Below, one piece after another: positions 63,301 through 64,000 of a DNA stretch of 64,000 bases; within the stretch, counting starts at the first letter, position 1, and each line of letters starts with the position of its first letter. This stretch comes from Daphnia carinata (lineage: Eukaryota; Arthropoda; Branchiopoda; Diplostraca; Daphniidae): NCBI RefSeq assembly GCF_022539665.2, contig NC_081335.1:4712001-4776000 (forward strand), read 5' to 3'. The translations under genes and the position numbers were made by a program. The notes under the pieces were generated by a model that saw nothing but the letters and a program-made list of their open reading frames with translations, was not told where the DNA came from and ran no database searches.

Positions 63301-64000
63301 ACGCGTTTCTTAAAAATCCAATCATTCGTTATGAACAAAAGAGGCAACTTGTTTGTTACTGTACACCTTAGAGTGATTGGATTCGAAAGAGAAAAGGGCA
63401 GAAATGCGAGTCGACAGACGGGGCCCCGAAAGGAGGGGAAGAAAAGAGGGACAGAAGTAATCAAATCAATAGTTAATACTGCGATTGCACGAAAATAGGC
63501 ATTGACAACACGGTCGAAGAGGCCAGATCAAACGGTATTCTACTACCAAGGGCAAACACTATCGATAAGACGTATAGTACCCCAAAGATGGATACCGGCT
63601 TTCAAATCCTGAGCTGCATTGAATTTTCTATCCTTTTTCTTTAAAGAAAGCACTTTATCTCAATGGTTTTTGACCGCAATTCGAATTTTTTTGTGTTGTC
63701 CCCCCCCTTTTCTATGGTAAACACCATTGCGATCCAATAACCAGCGCTCAGCGCAATCCATTACGGTCCACTCCACCTTCTATATGTATTCTAGGTCTAC
63801 GCGGTATATATATATATATATATACCGGCGATGGACTTACTCGGTCGTCTGATCTATACAGCCTTTAGATATATATATATTTTAAAAAGCCAAAAAGAAA
63901 AAGCTCAAAGGCTTTCTTTTTTTTTTTTACCTTGTGGCCACCAAGATTGGTGACGCTGCAGCTGAGCACCGCGTCTCGGCCAGTGGCAACTGTCACGTTG
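60342..64000 (-). CDS. DIP/lachesin-like three-Ig protein (gene 2), 5' end outside window
   Basis: Second IgLON/DIP-type receptor on the same strand as gene 1. Eight exons in the window: >64000-63931, 63079-62917, 62673-62651, 62468-62282, 62069-61896, 61336-61220, 60966-60796 and 60724-60342, all phase-compatible. Ig1 has AVLSCSVTNLGG, VGWVKAD and GFYMAQINTDPMKSQ. Ig2 has VKLTCEARGNPAPRITWKRED and MGVYYCIASNGVPP. Ig3 has NVTLGCVVESSPKSINVWYRE and VGKYECRCRNEHGEAEGTVKL. The C-terminal exon is Thr/Ser-rich (a GTC-repeat-encoded Thr run) and ends in a hydrophobic segment (LLASWSLLFILASTVLLLDM), a probable GPI signal. One exon is only 23 nt. The Ig1 F-strand Cys is replaced by Ala. The signal peptide and Ig1 start lie beyond the window edge. 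Confidence 0.9.
63805..63826. repeat. (TA)n microsatellite
   Basis: A pure TA dinucleotide run of about 10 units inside an intron of DIP gene 2, followed by a shorter TA tract near 63868. A likely polymorphic simple repeat with no evident function. Confidence 0.85.

Overview
The window looks like nuclear DNA of an arthropod, most likely a cladoceran crustacean such as Daphnia. This is an inference from compact genes with many introns of about 60 bp, arthropod-type Dpr-interacting (DIP) immunoglobulin proteins, a digestive trypsin and carboxypeptidase B pair, and an arthropod-style TATA plus TCAGTT initiator. No database search was possible. The exon models were built by hand from GT/AG sites and reading phase, and every complete model closes in frame.

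Layout. 0.3-2.5 kb (-): UTP18, a small-subunit processome WD40 protein. 3.3-4.1 kb (-): TMEM9. 4.7-9.4 kb (+): a full-length PARP1 head-to-head with TMEM9. 10.8-14.3 kb (+): a second PARP1 copy that has lost zinc finger 2 and the BRCT domain through two deletions that keep the reading frame. 15.7-28.5 kb (-): a complete DIP/lachesin-like gene with two long introns and a probable GPI tail. 28.5-35.4 kb: no recognisable gene. About 35.4-35.7 kb: two exon-like segments of an unidentified gene. 36.0-36.8 kb: inverted-repeat arms. 36.8-42.57 kb: an AT-rich satellite of about 164 bp monomer, roughly 35 copies, partly organised as 492-bp trimers. 42.7 kb: tRNA-Gly. 43.5-44.4 kb: an intronless KH-domain ORF with an N-terminal membrane segment. 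45.2-46.9 kb (+): a trypsin-like protease. 47.7-48.0 kb (-): carboxypeptidase pseudogene. 48.8-50.8 kb (-): carboxypeptidase B-like zymogen. 51.7-53.2 kb: three tRNA-Glu/tRNA-Phe pairs (-), with a probable LINE remnant between the first two. 53.2-60.3 kb: no recognisable gene. 60.3-64.0 kb (-): a second DIP-like gene, cut by the window edge.

The themes are duplication and divergence. PARP1 is tandemly duplicated and domain-trimmed, with a 299-bp identical tract suggesting recent gene conversion. Two DIP paralogues carry different oddities: an enlarged Ig3 in one and a missing Ig1 cysteine in the other. The tRNA pair is triplicated. The trypsin and carboxypeptidase B probably act together in gut protein digestion, since both are secreted zymogens and the carboxypeptidase specificity suits tryptic products.
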